Below are positions 10,351-22,001 of a stretch of DNA of 64,000 nt, in pieces. The position numbers and the translations under genes are program-made. Within the stretch, counting starts at the first letter, position 1; each line of letters begins with the position of its first letter. The notes beneath the pieces were generated by a model that made no database searches, had not been told where the DNA came from, and saw only the letters and a program-made list of their open reading frames with translations. Where the stretch lies: contig CAJHQP010002236.1 of the NCBI GenBank assembly GCA_905132765.1, positions 1 through 64,000 on the forward strand, given 5' to 3'. The DNA is from Moricandia arvensis (lineage: Eukaryota > Streptophyta > Magnoliopsida > Brassicales > Brassicaceae).

Positions 10351-13300
10351 TCAATCAAGCTCATAAGAAGATTTTGGAAATGTCTTTGGAGGAGTGAATT
10401 GTGCCATTCTCGCAATAAGCTCAGGATCATTAGCAGCTTCCCATAGATCATAAGCAATCTTTAACCGTGCCTCACGAATGTTGTCATCACTTCACCAAAG
10501 AGATGTCCATGCCTAGAAGATGGCATTCTATGTGCTTCAAGGCATATACTCCACAGTCAGTGGCACTACGATTTAGAACAAAGGGCATTGGAGCGTATGT
10601 GACACTATACTTCTTCACCGTGTGTGTCCGACTGCTTGAAGACTGAGTAGCTTTGACAATTCTAGGGATGAGAACAGCAAATGGCTCCACCGCTCTTGGA
10701 TGTTTCATTCCCTCACAGTCAAACACCTCTATGGAACGAGTGACAAAATCGACGCACAAAGCGATCCAATGCTTACCAACATTCACGGGGACATACATGC
10801 GGTCGACATCAAGATCCCACATTAGTCTTGTCCTTCCGTGTGCTGGAAGCTCCCCAATGGCATACTCGTGTAGAATTCCTCCACCTTTGAACTTCCTTCC
10901 GTTCTTATTGAACTCTTCGAAAGAGTTTTTCATTTGATTACTAAACAAGCATGTCATGAACGCGACTCTTTTTGGACGCCATCGTCGCAAAGAAGTCCTC
11001 TCACTGAATACATACATCATAGCATCAATTTCTTGAAAAATAGAACAAAGGATTGAAAACAGATGTAAAAAAACCAAGAAGCAACAAATTAGAAACTCAC
11101 AGTATTGAAGAGCCACTCTGTAGGTCCTACGACATGTTTTGCTAACTCACTTGTGAACATAGTAGGTCCAAGCTTCAGTACCCTGGAATGCAAGCTTCAG
11201 TTACACAAGGATCAAATGTTTTTAACACTAAAAAACAATATAAACTAACCAGGAAGTTGTGAACCACTCAGTCACTTTGGCCCATTGATCCTCAGCAACA
11301 AACACTAGATTGTAATCAGCGTCATTCATGCGGTCCTCAGGGAGTTCCATATCTTTGAGACTAGGTGGTATCCAGTCCGTAGGCTTGTACGTAGATAATG
11401 GAGTAACCCATTCCGGTTGTTCGTCGTCATTGAGACTTTGTGAGGGATCGAAACCTTTAACATGTGATGCTTGAGAAAGATCTCCCATGGCATTTTGTAA
11501 AGACTCTTGGGTCCCCTTCCTCTTGTCTACATGTTTCTTGGTTTTTGTTAGATTCTTCAAAAACTCCAACATTTCACTGTCATCCTGTTAATACAACCAA
11601 CCATAGCATTAATACTAAAAAAAGTGAACATTCTTATAATACATAAGTTTGCGATAAGCTACAATCCAAATATATTACAAACCACACACAAACTTACAAG
11701 CCGATAACCTACCAAGTACATTACAAACGACACAAAAACGTACATCTGTCTCAACCCACACATAATCTCACAAAGCTTCATGTTGTTGTTACCTTTCTCA
11801 CTGTTCGAGGACTACGACGAACCGCAATTGGATCCACACTCACATTGGCTCTTCCTTTTGCTGCTGAAGGACGTGGAGTCTGTGATGACTTAGCTTGATC
11901 TTGCATTAGTGTTGATGAAGGACCCGGACTCTGTGAAGAGTTGTCTTGATCTTTTCCAATTGGTCCTGAAGAGTTGTCTTGATCTTTTCCAATTGGTCCT
12001 GAAGGTGTCGGGATCTCAGCTGCTGTGGTTTTCCCGAGTGCATCTGAAGAAGCCATAAACTGAGACATTGTTTCTTTGATATTACCCACCTCAGTATCAA
12101 CCTTATCAAAACGCTCTTGCATCTCCTTCTGCACCATGTCCTTAAAAGAGGTGAACAACCCCTGAATAAAGGTCTTCATTTCACCGGAGACACCACTGTT
12201 ATGTTCAGCTGCTCGTTGACATAGGAGTTCTCTCTTCCGAGACTCGACACCAGGATCATGGCGCTTACGCTTCGCGCTCTTGACAGCAGCTGTCGACTTC
12301 TCTGCAACGATAGGCGGCTCCGTGACATCTTCATCTTCAACATCGTCTTCTTCTTCGTCAGATAAGAGATTGTTTGTTGGCAGAGACTCAACTTCCCAAA
12401 CGAATTCCCTCCAGTCATGATTGGCTTTGATCATATCAACAATCTTATCAACTCTTTCGTCCTTCTTCTCATCTTCTCTTTTGAACTCAGGATCATCAAT
12501 CACACCCGACTTCCCACTTGATGATATAAATGGAAACAACTCTCCCTGCCATGAAAAAACAAAACATTCAACACCACAAAGACAATTTTGATCTCAATAT
12601 TAATAGTAGCAAGATAATTACCTTGTCAAAGTGGGATTCTAGGCTGATGATATCTTGATAAGATACTTTTCCACTTCCTGCCCAATTTCTACACCTCACC
12701 TTGACAATGTTTTTTTTTAACTTCTTAGCCACCATAGTACCAATGTCTGGGACTGCCTCCATGATCCATATCTGAAACGCATATGAGAATCCATCCAAAA
12801 CGTAGCTGTTCTTCAAATGCAAATCGGTCCTTGCCTTTAATATGGAAGCAAGCAGCTCGTCATAAGCGCGAAGTCCCCACGGAAACATTCTCATTTTCTC
12901 AAAATCCATCACCAAACGGATGTATTCTTGAGGGATATACACTTTCGGATCCTTAGCCACGATGAACCCATGTATAAGGCACAGATACACTAACCTCACC
13001 CTGTCCACATATGACCACTGGTTACACACCTTAAGTAGCTCGTCCCTTATCATGTATATGTTGATATTGCTATTTTGCTTCAGCGCTTTGCTCCAGAAAC
13101 CCTTATCATCCTCCCAATTATTGAAGTCTATGTCTGGTTCTTCTTTGAACTTCAACCCAGTGACAGCATGAAATTCTTGCATGGAGAACCTTAGCGGCCT
13201 GTTTGCAAACTCAAACCACAACTCGTGAAGCTTGGAAACCTTGAGCTGCTTGCATATAAAGCTGTGAATGATCTTCCCTGAGTAAATGAGTTTGTTGTCT

Positions 13301-13440
13301 ACAATTGCCAGAATCGGACCGAAGACAGGGTCTTTCAAAACTTCTTCATACTCATCCTTAAGAAAATCCTTCAACAATGCAAGCATCGTACGTCTACATG
13401 TATTGTTGATCTTATCAATTCGGAGCTCAACTCCTTTCAC
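10351..13440 (-). pseudogene. DUF1985-Ulp1 (C48 SUMO protease-like) gene carried by the MULE, damaged
   Basis: Exons on the minus strand are about 13440-12622, 12545-11793, 11584-11250, 11182-11101 and 11031-10487. Exon 1 encodes a DUF1985 domain (LHELWFEFANRPLRFSMQEF, AVTGLKF). Exon 2 is a charged linker with a 33-bp duplication. The last exon is a C48 cysteine-protease domain with KHWIALCVDF (catalytic His), VFDCEG (Asp) and SATDCGVYALKH (Cys), so the triad is present. Two lesions are visible. The acceptor before EIDAMMY reads CAAG, so the only AG leaves the frame one base out. After DISLV an extra base creates TGA at 10489-10487, while DDNIREARLKIAYDLWEAA and the rest of a 45-residue tail continue in the next frame to a stop at 10353-10351. 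Such Ulp1-like genes are known passengers of plant MULEs; SUMO cleavage is not demonstrated. The start codon is uncertain. Confidence 0.87.
11935..12000 (-). repeat. Two perfect 33-bp repeats inside the Ulp1-gene linker
   Basis: 11935-11967 and 11968-12000 are identical and in frame, encoding the 11-residue repeat SGPIGKDQDNS twice. It looks like a recent slippage duplication in a disordered linker. Confidence 0.9.
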
Positions 13441-14313
13441 AAATCCGCTTTGGAAACTGGTAAGCCATTACTACAAAACAGGAAATGATACTTGAACTCG
13501 TTAGCCACACGTTTAAGAAAGTCCAGAAATGGTCAGAATATAAAGCATAACCATCTCACATTTACCAGTATATTAGACACGACAAAGAAACAAAATCAGT
13601 GTCTAAGGTCTCCACCAAAACCAAACTCTTTTAGATGTCGAACTCATTAGATTTTTGAATTCAAACCATAGTAGTACACACTCGACAAAGAAAGAAAATC
13701 TACTTTCAAACCAAGTCAAAAACAAACTACAATCAACTCAACCACAAACAAAAATCAACTCAACCACAAACAAAAATCAAAACGAAAAACGTGAATCGAT
13801 TTGTGTTATGAACAATTCAAACTCTTTCTACTACATGCACATAAACAAAAACGAAAACAATTGAAAAATTGTAAAGGGGATTTCGAAACCCTAACCTTCG
13901 AGTTTTGGGAATCGAGATGAAAGAAGAGGAAACAAAGAAGATTGTGTAAGTAATCGTCCCTTCTTGACCGAGAAACAGCTATATCGGAGGTTAGAGAACT
14001 CCGACAACGATGACGGGGAGATGTGATGACTGCTTCAAACCAAAAATAAAGAGGAAAGGACGACGACGAGGAGATGTGATGCCTGCTTCGAACTCTCCGG
14101 CAAAACGGAAACGACCGTGCGGTGATATCGCCTCCTTCTTCTCCGTCGGGAGCAACGGCTTTGTTACCTTCTTTTAATTAAAGCAGCTGAAGGTATTGAC
14201 CATGAGGCTTATGTTTTTTACAATATAATTAACATTTTAATTAGAAAGTTTAATAGAATAAGGACAAAAGGGGGTATTCATTATTGTTTGTACTATAGGA
14301 ACACAGATCTTAA

Positions 14314-14370
14314 ATTTTGTTCTAAGAGGACAATAGAGTAGTTATTTTATCCCTTTTTGGCAATTTTCCC
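14314..14370. repeat. Right terminal inverted repeat of the MULE
   Basis: It ends TTTTTGGCAATTTTCCC and is immediately followed by the second copy of the target duplication TATTTTAAA at 14371-14379. Confidence 0.95.
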
Positions 14371-16612
14371 TATTTTAAATCTGACATTTTCTCGTTATTT
14401 ATTGGTCTTAGTTATATATATGTCATGTGAGAATGAACAGATACGTTTTCAGAAATATAAAATAAGGAGGGATAAAAATATTAAAAATTTAACAGGAAAA
14501 AGTTTGTAGTTTTGCTTATTACATATAGTTAGAGAGATTCGACAAAAATATTTAGTTAGAGGGCTTTTGTCAAAGAATTATCTTGTAAGAACGGCTCAAT
14601 AATTTTGTTTCAGAATGTATTCAAATTTTGTTAATTGTAGATTTATTGATGCACTAATATTTCTTCAAAATCGATGTTAGAAAAAAATCTCTTTGCCCGA
14701 ACAAATAATTTATCTAAAAGTGACAGTCGAATAAATAGGCTGAAAACATATTATATTGCAGAGTTAGTCTCTTGAATCTGCCATTTCTCGTTATTGTAGA
14801 GCGAGAGTGTAACAACCTCTCCATGGAATTCAGCTGGAGTTGCAGCGCATCGATATTAACCCCTTTCCTGTGATACAACATGTCTTCTGGGACCTCGACT
14901 TATAGATAGGTTATTAGTGCATTTGGCGTTAATCGAACCCAAGATTTCACCATTTAACAACTCTTTCACAAAGAAGTTATCATCAATTAATTTATACCAA
15001 TAATTTATTTGTGAGCCGAGATCCCAAAACACATAGAGCTGCAGCGCCAGCTGGAACCCATAGAGCAGATTATCACAGAGAGAGTTGAAAAAGAGAAAGC
15101 AATTAACTTATAAGAACTTTTGATTTAATCCACAACGGTGATAAATGGTCGTAATGTTCATGCTGAGAGTGAACCACTATAAATTATGTGTGTTTTGTCT
15201 CTTACTTTTTATCGTATTATGAGCGTTGAATTAGAGATACCAATCCAGACAACATTTCGTTTGATTAAAATTGGCTCAAACTCTCAATATATTTATTTTT
15301 CCATAGATATTCTCTTCCAGTTTTTAGGGTGCTTCTGTAAAAGCTGGACTAGTATTGTATTTATTTTTCTTATATGGAGAATACTCTTCAAAAGGTTACG
15401 CGGTACTTACGCTACTAGAAGTGGTAATCGCATCAACTGAAGTAGAATCCTCGAAATTATTTCCGTGAGCGATAATATAAAGTCGTGCCCACACTAAAGT
15501 CAATGAATATTAATATGCGAAATGCTTTCCAAAGTATTTGCAAAAATAACTTTTTGTTCTAGAACACTGGAGTCTGTTCCAAAGAAACTAATAAACTCTT
15601 TCACATTAGAACAAAATAAAGTCATTAAGAAAACAAAACGGTTCTGATCAAACGAAACTCTACAAGAAATAAAATAAATATGACTAAATTTTCAAAATAT
15701 TTCATAATTTATCACGATACTGAAACAGTTTACTTTGTTGTTGTCACGATACTGAAACAGTTTTCGTAAGTGTTACATATCAACTACATTAAGCAGTACT
15801 TTATCACGTTCGAAGACCAATGCATGACTCGTGTTTTCAGTATAACTTTAAATTAGAATGTATCAGCTGGAAATCATTGCTACTTAAAAGACTGAAATAT
15901 AAAGATAAAGACAAATCAGTATCTTTGATTGAAAATAAAATAAGTTTATGTGAATAGCGACCACTGAGGTAATTTATATGTGATGTTCCAGCATCCGAGA
16001 CCGAAGACCGTTCAAAGTAAGACATATAGTGACCAATGCAAGCTAGGTCCTTTCTCCTTTCAATCTCTAGTCTGGACCACTTTGGTGGGGATAGCATACT
16101 CGGTTAGCAAAAAAAAAAAAGTTTACGCTTTTTGTTTACTAACAAAACACACAAAAAGCAACAAAGGACGTTTGAACATGTATAAAAATAAAATAAAAAT
16201 TCAACATGACAAATAAAAGACACAAAACGTTTAGATGGAGGCTTGAAAAGAACTAGCCGATCAACATTTTATACCAAACTACTGGTAATTGATGTAATAT
16301 GATGAAACTTAAAAGAAGACAAAAGATTTTTAGTGTGCTGGAGAATATAAGTATATAAAGGACCAGAAGATCGATAAGGTCAAGTTAGATTCGCTATATA
16401 TAGTGATGTAAGATTCATCAATAACAGAGGTCTAACTTTCTTTGTTGTCTTCACAACTTGCGTGTTGTGGAATCAACACAACACGAACACAAAAAGGTAT
16501 GTTACCAAATACAATTTTTTTAAAAAATACTACAAGCTGTAGATTTAAGACGCGCGACTTGGTAGAAGAAGACAAAAAAAAAACAGTTGATATGGTGTGA
16601 GTTATCAACATT

Positions 16613-16634
16613 TATATATATATATATATATATA
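16613..16634. repeat. (TA)n microsatellite
   Basis: Eleven TA dinucleotides in a row. Similar tracts occur at about 24841-24871, 34793-34812 and 35053-35076. Confidence 0.9.
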
Positions 16635-18819
16635 TTGCTGACTAGATGTAGAAGATAATACTCTTATATAATAAGATGACCTTGTTCCTGAAAAGGACAC
16701 CATATCTGTATAGCGACATAGAGAATGCTGGAGAAAGAAGCATAGCCACAAATAAGGTATATAGAGAAGATATATAAACTAAACATATATTCTCTCTGCT
16801 CCTATAGTTCGAAACTTGGACCAATATACCAATAAGAATCACTTGTTACTGGTTGACATTTCATTTGAGCATCTTCAGTGTTTACTGTAAAATATCTGAT
16901 CATTTACTTCCACGTTACGTAAGCATCGGATGCTATGATTTGTTGATGATATGGGCTTGTTAACCAGGACTGTACCATGTTAATTTAATCACTGGATATA
17001 ACCCAAAAAAACATATATAATTCTACATTCTCTCGAATATCACTCATCCTCGCTTTATGGTTGTCGTTCACCAAAAATAGACTTAAAAATCTACAGCATG
17101 AAGTAAAGCTTGAGCATCTTGTACGTCATGAAGCAAATGCCATGGCTAGAGAGATCTCTCACTTGTTCTGTCTTAACAATACGCTTTAGTGTCCCCAACA
17201 AACAACCGTTCTCCCGCCCACCCCTTTTTGTTGCTCCCGCCCGCTCTCAGCTGATCCAATGGAAACGTGTTATATGACATTTTAACAAACTGCATCATAC
17301 TGTGAAAGTTCAACTGCTAATGAATGTTACATGAGATGAGTTTCATTTAGGATAAAGACCAACACCATTTCTTGAACAATAAGATATGAAGTGAGGTTAG
17401 CAGGGGAATAAAACTCATATAAGGTCAGAAGACATTATTTTGTGTTTGATTAATGCTTAATTTGAAATTGGTGTGTTCGAGATGAAAGCGAAGTTCGTGA
17501 GAGATTACAATAAAAGTACTATTTGAATCGCTCACCAAGAACAATATAACACTATAAAATCTTAGTTTATAGGAGGAAGACGGCTAGGTCTTTCCCTTTT
17601 AAATGTGTCTGACTTGGTTTTTTCATCCGCCTATGTCCTTACTATTGGACCAAATTCATTCACATAATGGGCTTGTCAAAGGACATAGTCCATCTCCAAC
17701 AGTTAAGCACATGGGACATGAGTAAACATCCTAAAGTAAACTCCTTACATTTCAGTTAGAAACTTCAAGGGGGAAATCAACTAGAGAAGATCATGGTGAT
17801 CATATCAAATAGATGGAGACAGAACAATGCATATGAGGAAGAGAGAACAAATTGCAATATGTGGCTATGTTGGAAATTAAAATTACCTTATCCAGTTTTC
17901 ACAAATGCATTATTAACATGTCCACGTATTATGCATCCGCAATATTGTCAGTTCTCTTACACCGGAATGGTTTTTTTATAAATTAGTTAACTTGTTTTAC
18001 CCAAATCACATCTTCTAGCTTCTTTTATTGTTGGCCCGCATTGTAAATCTTAGAGTTATTTCTAATCTCTTTTCTAATAAAAAAGGCAGCCCCTATGTTT
18101 CCCCACGAGAGAAAACTTAGGAGAGCTCTGTCGGATTGTTACCTAGCCACCTCATTCTCTTTCTTCTTCTAGATCTTGTTGTTCTTTTTCTTCTCGATAT
18201 GATCCCCATGAAAGAATGTAGTAATCGTTTGTTGTTGTGTAGTCGTCTCCTCAGAGTGTTCTCTTGCTGGTGGAGGCAAAGCCTAACCATTGGAGATCCA
18301 CAACTAGCTAATCTCCCTCGTTGTCTAAATTTGTCTTGTCTTCTTTCTTGATCTGGTCATTGGTGAGGTAAGGAACTCTGGTTCTCGTTTTTTCCATATT
18401 CGTTCTTCTCTTTTATCTTAGGTCTCTCATCATGTGTCTTTTGATGATATCAACAATCCTTTCTCTTATAGATCTGATTCGATAAAACCTTATGTTTCAC
18501 ATTTGCTTCTTCTTTCTTTCATTCTCACTTCATAGATATAAAACATTCATACCTACGTGTTATTTATAAGTGTGCACACATTTGTTTAAGTGAATTATAT
18601 CATATATATACACCTATTTATTGTATTGTAATGTAGAACACGTAGATCTACTCATAGGTTGCTAAAATGAAGATGGTTGTATGTAATGTAGACTTGTATG
18701 CGGTTGCTTGAACTGCATGGGATTTAAGTGAGTGGGTAATGAATATTACATAGAAAAGGCTTAAAGCCTATGTGTACCGGTGCAACGTGGTCAAGGTACG
18801 TACATTTCGAGCGTTGCAT

Positions 18820-19060
18820 CGTTTCTTATTGGTCATGTGGAGACTGCATGAGGTGGAATAATTCATCGCCGGAGCGGACATTCATCGTGCATGTGTGAAG
18901 TTAATAATGTGGCAGCATAGCGTGATGTGGCGTGATCAGGTGAATGTGGACGTGGAAACAACGTGATGTGGCATGAAGACGTGGAACTCTAGGAGACCGC
19001 ATGAGTTGGTGAGTTCCCACACGATAACATGAGAGGCATGGAGACAACGTGATGTGGAGT
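18820..19060. repeat. Cluster of short dispersed direct repeats
   Basis: CGTGATGTGG occurs at about 18,921, 18,962 and 19,042, twice as AACGTGATGTGG. Related GTGGAGACTGCATGAGGTGG / GACCGCATGAGTTGG blocks lie between them. The patch is GC-richer than its surroundings and has no open frame. It may be a degraded retroelement LTR or a non-coding transcript. Confidence 0.4.
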
Positions 19061-20337
19061 GGTCTTGTGTTGGTATTGTCGGGGTTTATCCTCGTTACTT
19101 GTTGATTACTCTTGTATTACTGGATGTTTTAGGTAGAGCTTTTGTTATGTTGTGTGGTGAATGTTGGGTGATGAATTAAAAGCTCCTAGAGCTTTCCTCA
19201 TTGAGCTTTTGTCGAAATGCTCACCTTTCTTTCTTCCCTTTTTTCTTGCATGTTTAGTTTATATTAGTTGGTGTTTGTCAAAGGCGTTTTGGGATCCTAT
19301 TTTATTGAAAGACATGTTATTTCGGCTTTTGTGATTGGAGAGGTGTTCTGATATCACCGATTATTTCAAATATGATGCGTCATGGTGTCACAAACATAGA
19401 AACCAGAGTGCTGAGTTGAGACTATTGATGTTATTAAACTGATGTTACCGCTGATATAATCAGAATTTAAGATTTGATTTGTGAGGGACTTGTTCTGTTG
19501 CATAAACATTGAAAGCTAACACTGTAAGAAAGTAGAAGTAAGTAGGCATTGGAATCTCACTGCTGGCTTTCTCCTGCGCTTTAATTTTGAACTGTTTGAC
19601 AAAATGACAGAATGTACAAGCATGTTCTGTTCTAGAATCCCCACCTTGAGCTTATTGAAGCAACACCACAAAATTTCCCTGCTTATCTCAATGCAAGCAA
19701 TTGTGTTTTGAACATTTCTTCTGAATAAAGTCGTGATAATGCGTATATTTTCAGAAGCTCACCTGTTCAGATGGAATCTCTCTCACACATCTTGTGAGGA
19801 GATATGAACAGACCAGTTCCAATACCGTAACTACTACAAAGAATAGATTCTAAAAATGTGCATGTTGATCCCTTCAAACAGAGACAATTTTTAATTCATT
19901 GTTAAATCTCAGGAAATTGTTCACATGATGAGCCTTTCAAAGTCTCTACCTTTCCTTTAGTTCCGGCTACATGAATGGTTTTCGGTTGTAAGACTGCGCC
20001 TTGGGGCTCAAATGCCTAAGAGTTTCATGAGACCTTAGAAAGATCATAATTTTTGTTATGACGAGTGAAGTGGTTTTGGCTCTCAAGCATATAAAAACAA
20101 TTATCAATAGAGCTGTAGACCCAGGCCCCTGAAACAGAACCAGTGAAATAGGTTGTGTTTTGTGATCAAAAATGACAATATGCATAATGAAAACACAAAA
20201 TGGAAAAGAAAAAAACTAATTCTTGCAACAGTATAGAGTCATTGAGAGCCTACAAAGACCATAAAAGATATGAAAATTTCAGACATAAGACACAGGGGAT
20301 GTTGTTATCATTGTGTGTCATCCAAAGAAAGCAAAAA

Positions 20338-22001
20338 TTAAACATAGGTATCGATCAAAGACTTCCTCATCTCGTCGACAATGGAGCTAGGTTGGGCTTC
20401 CCTTAGCTTAAAGATGCTGTCTATAACAGAGAGCTCTGTTGCTGTTGTGTCCGAACCGCAGAAAGCAGTCCAGTCATTGACAGTCATTCCCGCACCTATA
20501 ACTTCACTACCACGGTTCACAGTTCCTGCAACGAGAGGGACTTGAAGTAGTGTCGAGAGTTCGTCCAAGTCTTCCACTGAGGTGTGAGGATGGACCTATT
20601 TGATTGAACAAAGACAATTTTATTAGTGAAGAAACGAATCCTAGTTTCATCAGTTTACTAAGGGATGATGTGTTTTGTATTCTCTTACAATGCCACCTCT
20701 GTTGGACAAGGCACAGTAACTGCCCACAAGAATGTTGCCTGCAATTGTCTGACGGAACACTTCAACACCAAGAACATCCGCTATTATTTCCTCAGTTTGC
20801 TGTCAATGCAATACAACAACCAGACATCAAATCAAACGGTATAAGAACAGAAACTCCATTTACATGCCAGAATATAAAAGAGAGCTGGTCTTTTTGTGAA
20901 AAGCATTGTGTTGACAAAAAAAAACTCATGGTGATTCCAAATGGATCTATATTACATTATCTCTGTGAACTTTTGTAGCTCAATGAGTCTTTAACCATTT
21001 TCTTGACAGTCAATTGGGAAACAGCAGATATGTTTTACCAAGCAGTTTCATAAGAGAGATTAAGCAGGTTCATATTTTACCCTGTCAAGATCGGTGTGAG
21101 CGAGTGCAACATGGTCATTGCAGGCAATGCAATTTCCAAGAGCAGAGAGACGCTCCTCAATTCGCTGGACAACAACTGAATCAGGTAGACTGTTCCTCAA
21201 GTGTTGAAGCTCTATACGAAAAGAAACCATTAGTAAAATCCAAGAGATGCAACAAAATACTACACAGTACACACCACAGAGCGACATCACAGAACAAATG
21301 GAAGAAAAATCAAACTGGGTCATGCTTTATCATGATGCCTCAGTACACACCACAGAACTATATCTCTCTCTCTATATATATATATATGAAATGTGTCATG
21401 CTTTATCAGGAATCTCAAAAGAAGTCGTTAATTGTGGTAAGAAACAAACTGGTGTGAAAAACAATAAACAAGATGTTACCTTGGTCAGTAGTTGTATGAG
21501 GCACAAGAAGCCCATTCTTGTTTCCTATATATCAAGAAAGGGAAAAAAACAACCCATCTTAAGTACGGAAGTGGAATACATGAAAACGATTAGAAAAGTA
21601 AGAGACTCGAAAGGTGTAGAGTAAGCTAACCAGCGCATAGACGCCCAATAATCCTTGTTCCTCCAATAGAGGTCTTAACGATAGGGATAACATCAGCTAA
21701 CTCCGACTCAAAAGCACTATCAAACATAAACACCAACACTTTCAAAAACTGAAGCTACAAAAGAAGCAAAACTGAAGAATTGATAAGTGTCCAAGCAAAA
21801 ACAAAAGATACCTGTAAAAGTTCTCAGAGCCTCCTATAGCAACTAAGCAATAAGCATTAGTGAGTTTTGAAAAGACACCAACTTCACAGTTGTTCTCAAA
21901 CTGAAGACCTGCCATATTACAACCCATCAAAACCCACTTCCCCAAAAGACTAAACACAGTTAGTATAAGTAAGGCTCTGTAGAAAGCTTACGAGTGGCCA
22001 T
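20338..22001 (-). CDS. EIF6A: Eukaryotic translation initiation factor 6 (eIF6A)
   Basis: eIF6 binds the 60S ribosomal subunit, is needed for its biogenesis in the nucleolus, and prevents early joining with 40S. Seven exons on the minus strand, 22001-21992, 21908-21812, 21716-21631, 21524-21480, 21211-21081, 20799-20689 and 20595-20338, all with GT/AG borders, join in phase to exactly 245 residues, the Arabidopsis length. The first coding exon is only 10 nt (ATGGCCACTC), restoring the N-terminus MATRLQFENNCEVGVFSKLT. Repeats of the pentein propeller are recognisable: NAYCLVAIGGSENFY, LVPHTTTDQELQHLRNSLPD, ALGNCIACNDHVALAHTDLD, VFRQTIAGNILVGSYCALSN, PLVAGTVNRGSEVI. It ends IVDEMRKSLIDTYV. Arabidopsis eIF6A (At3g55620) is next to P5CS2, matching the order here, although 15 kb of transposons now separates them. 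Other introns could read through as false starts, for instance the ATG at 21917. Confidence 0.97.

Larger units (their letters stand above)
5824..14370. mobile_element. 8.5-kb Mutator-like element (MULE) with MURA, GRF zinc finger and Ulp1 protease genes
   Basis: The ends are inverted repeats, 5824-5880 and 14314-14370, matching at 53 of 57 bases and starting GGGAAAATTGCC. They are flanked by a perfect 9-bp duplication TATTTTAAA (5815-5823 and 14371-14379), diagnostic of Mutator-type insertion. On the plus strand it carries a MURA transposase gene; on the minus strand a small GRF zinc-finger gene and a five-exon DUF1985-Ulp1 gene. Three tandem-repeat tracts lie inside, and a remnant of the terminal repeat sits at 9279-9300. 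About 0.9 kb between the Ulp1 start and the right end is leader and promoter-like DNA. Perfect target duplication and high end identity imply a fairly recent insertion, yet both large genes carry lesions, so it was probably mobilised by a relative. Confidence 0.95.
14380..20337. other. Gene-poor interval between the MULE and eIF6
   Basis: No coding region could be supported on either strand. The longest frames (60-86 codons) lack motifs. The interval holds a (TA)n tract at 16613-16634, a C-rich patch near 17205-17245 and a GC-richer, repeat-bearing patch at 18,750-19,060. In Arabidopsis, as I remember it, FPGS3 and a mitochondrial carrier gene lie here between eIF6A and the TPRXL-like gene; I found no trace of either. 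Bases 19,900-20,337 probably include the eIF6 3' UTR. Confidence 0.5.

Noticed and set aside
10254..10457. Reverse-strand small gene after the Ulp1 domain
   Set aside because: It overlaps the out-of-frame C-terminal tail of the Ulp1 gene, whose own frame shows family-like sequence; this is a shadow.
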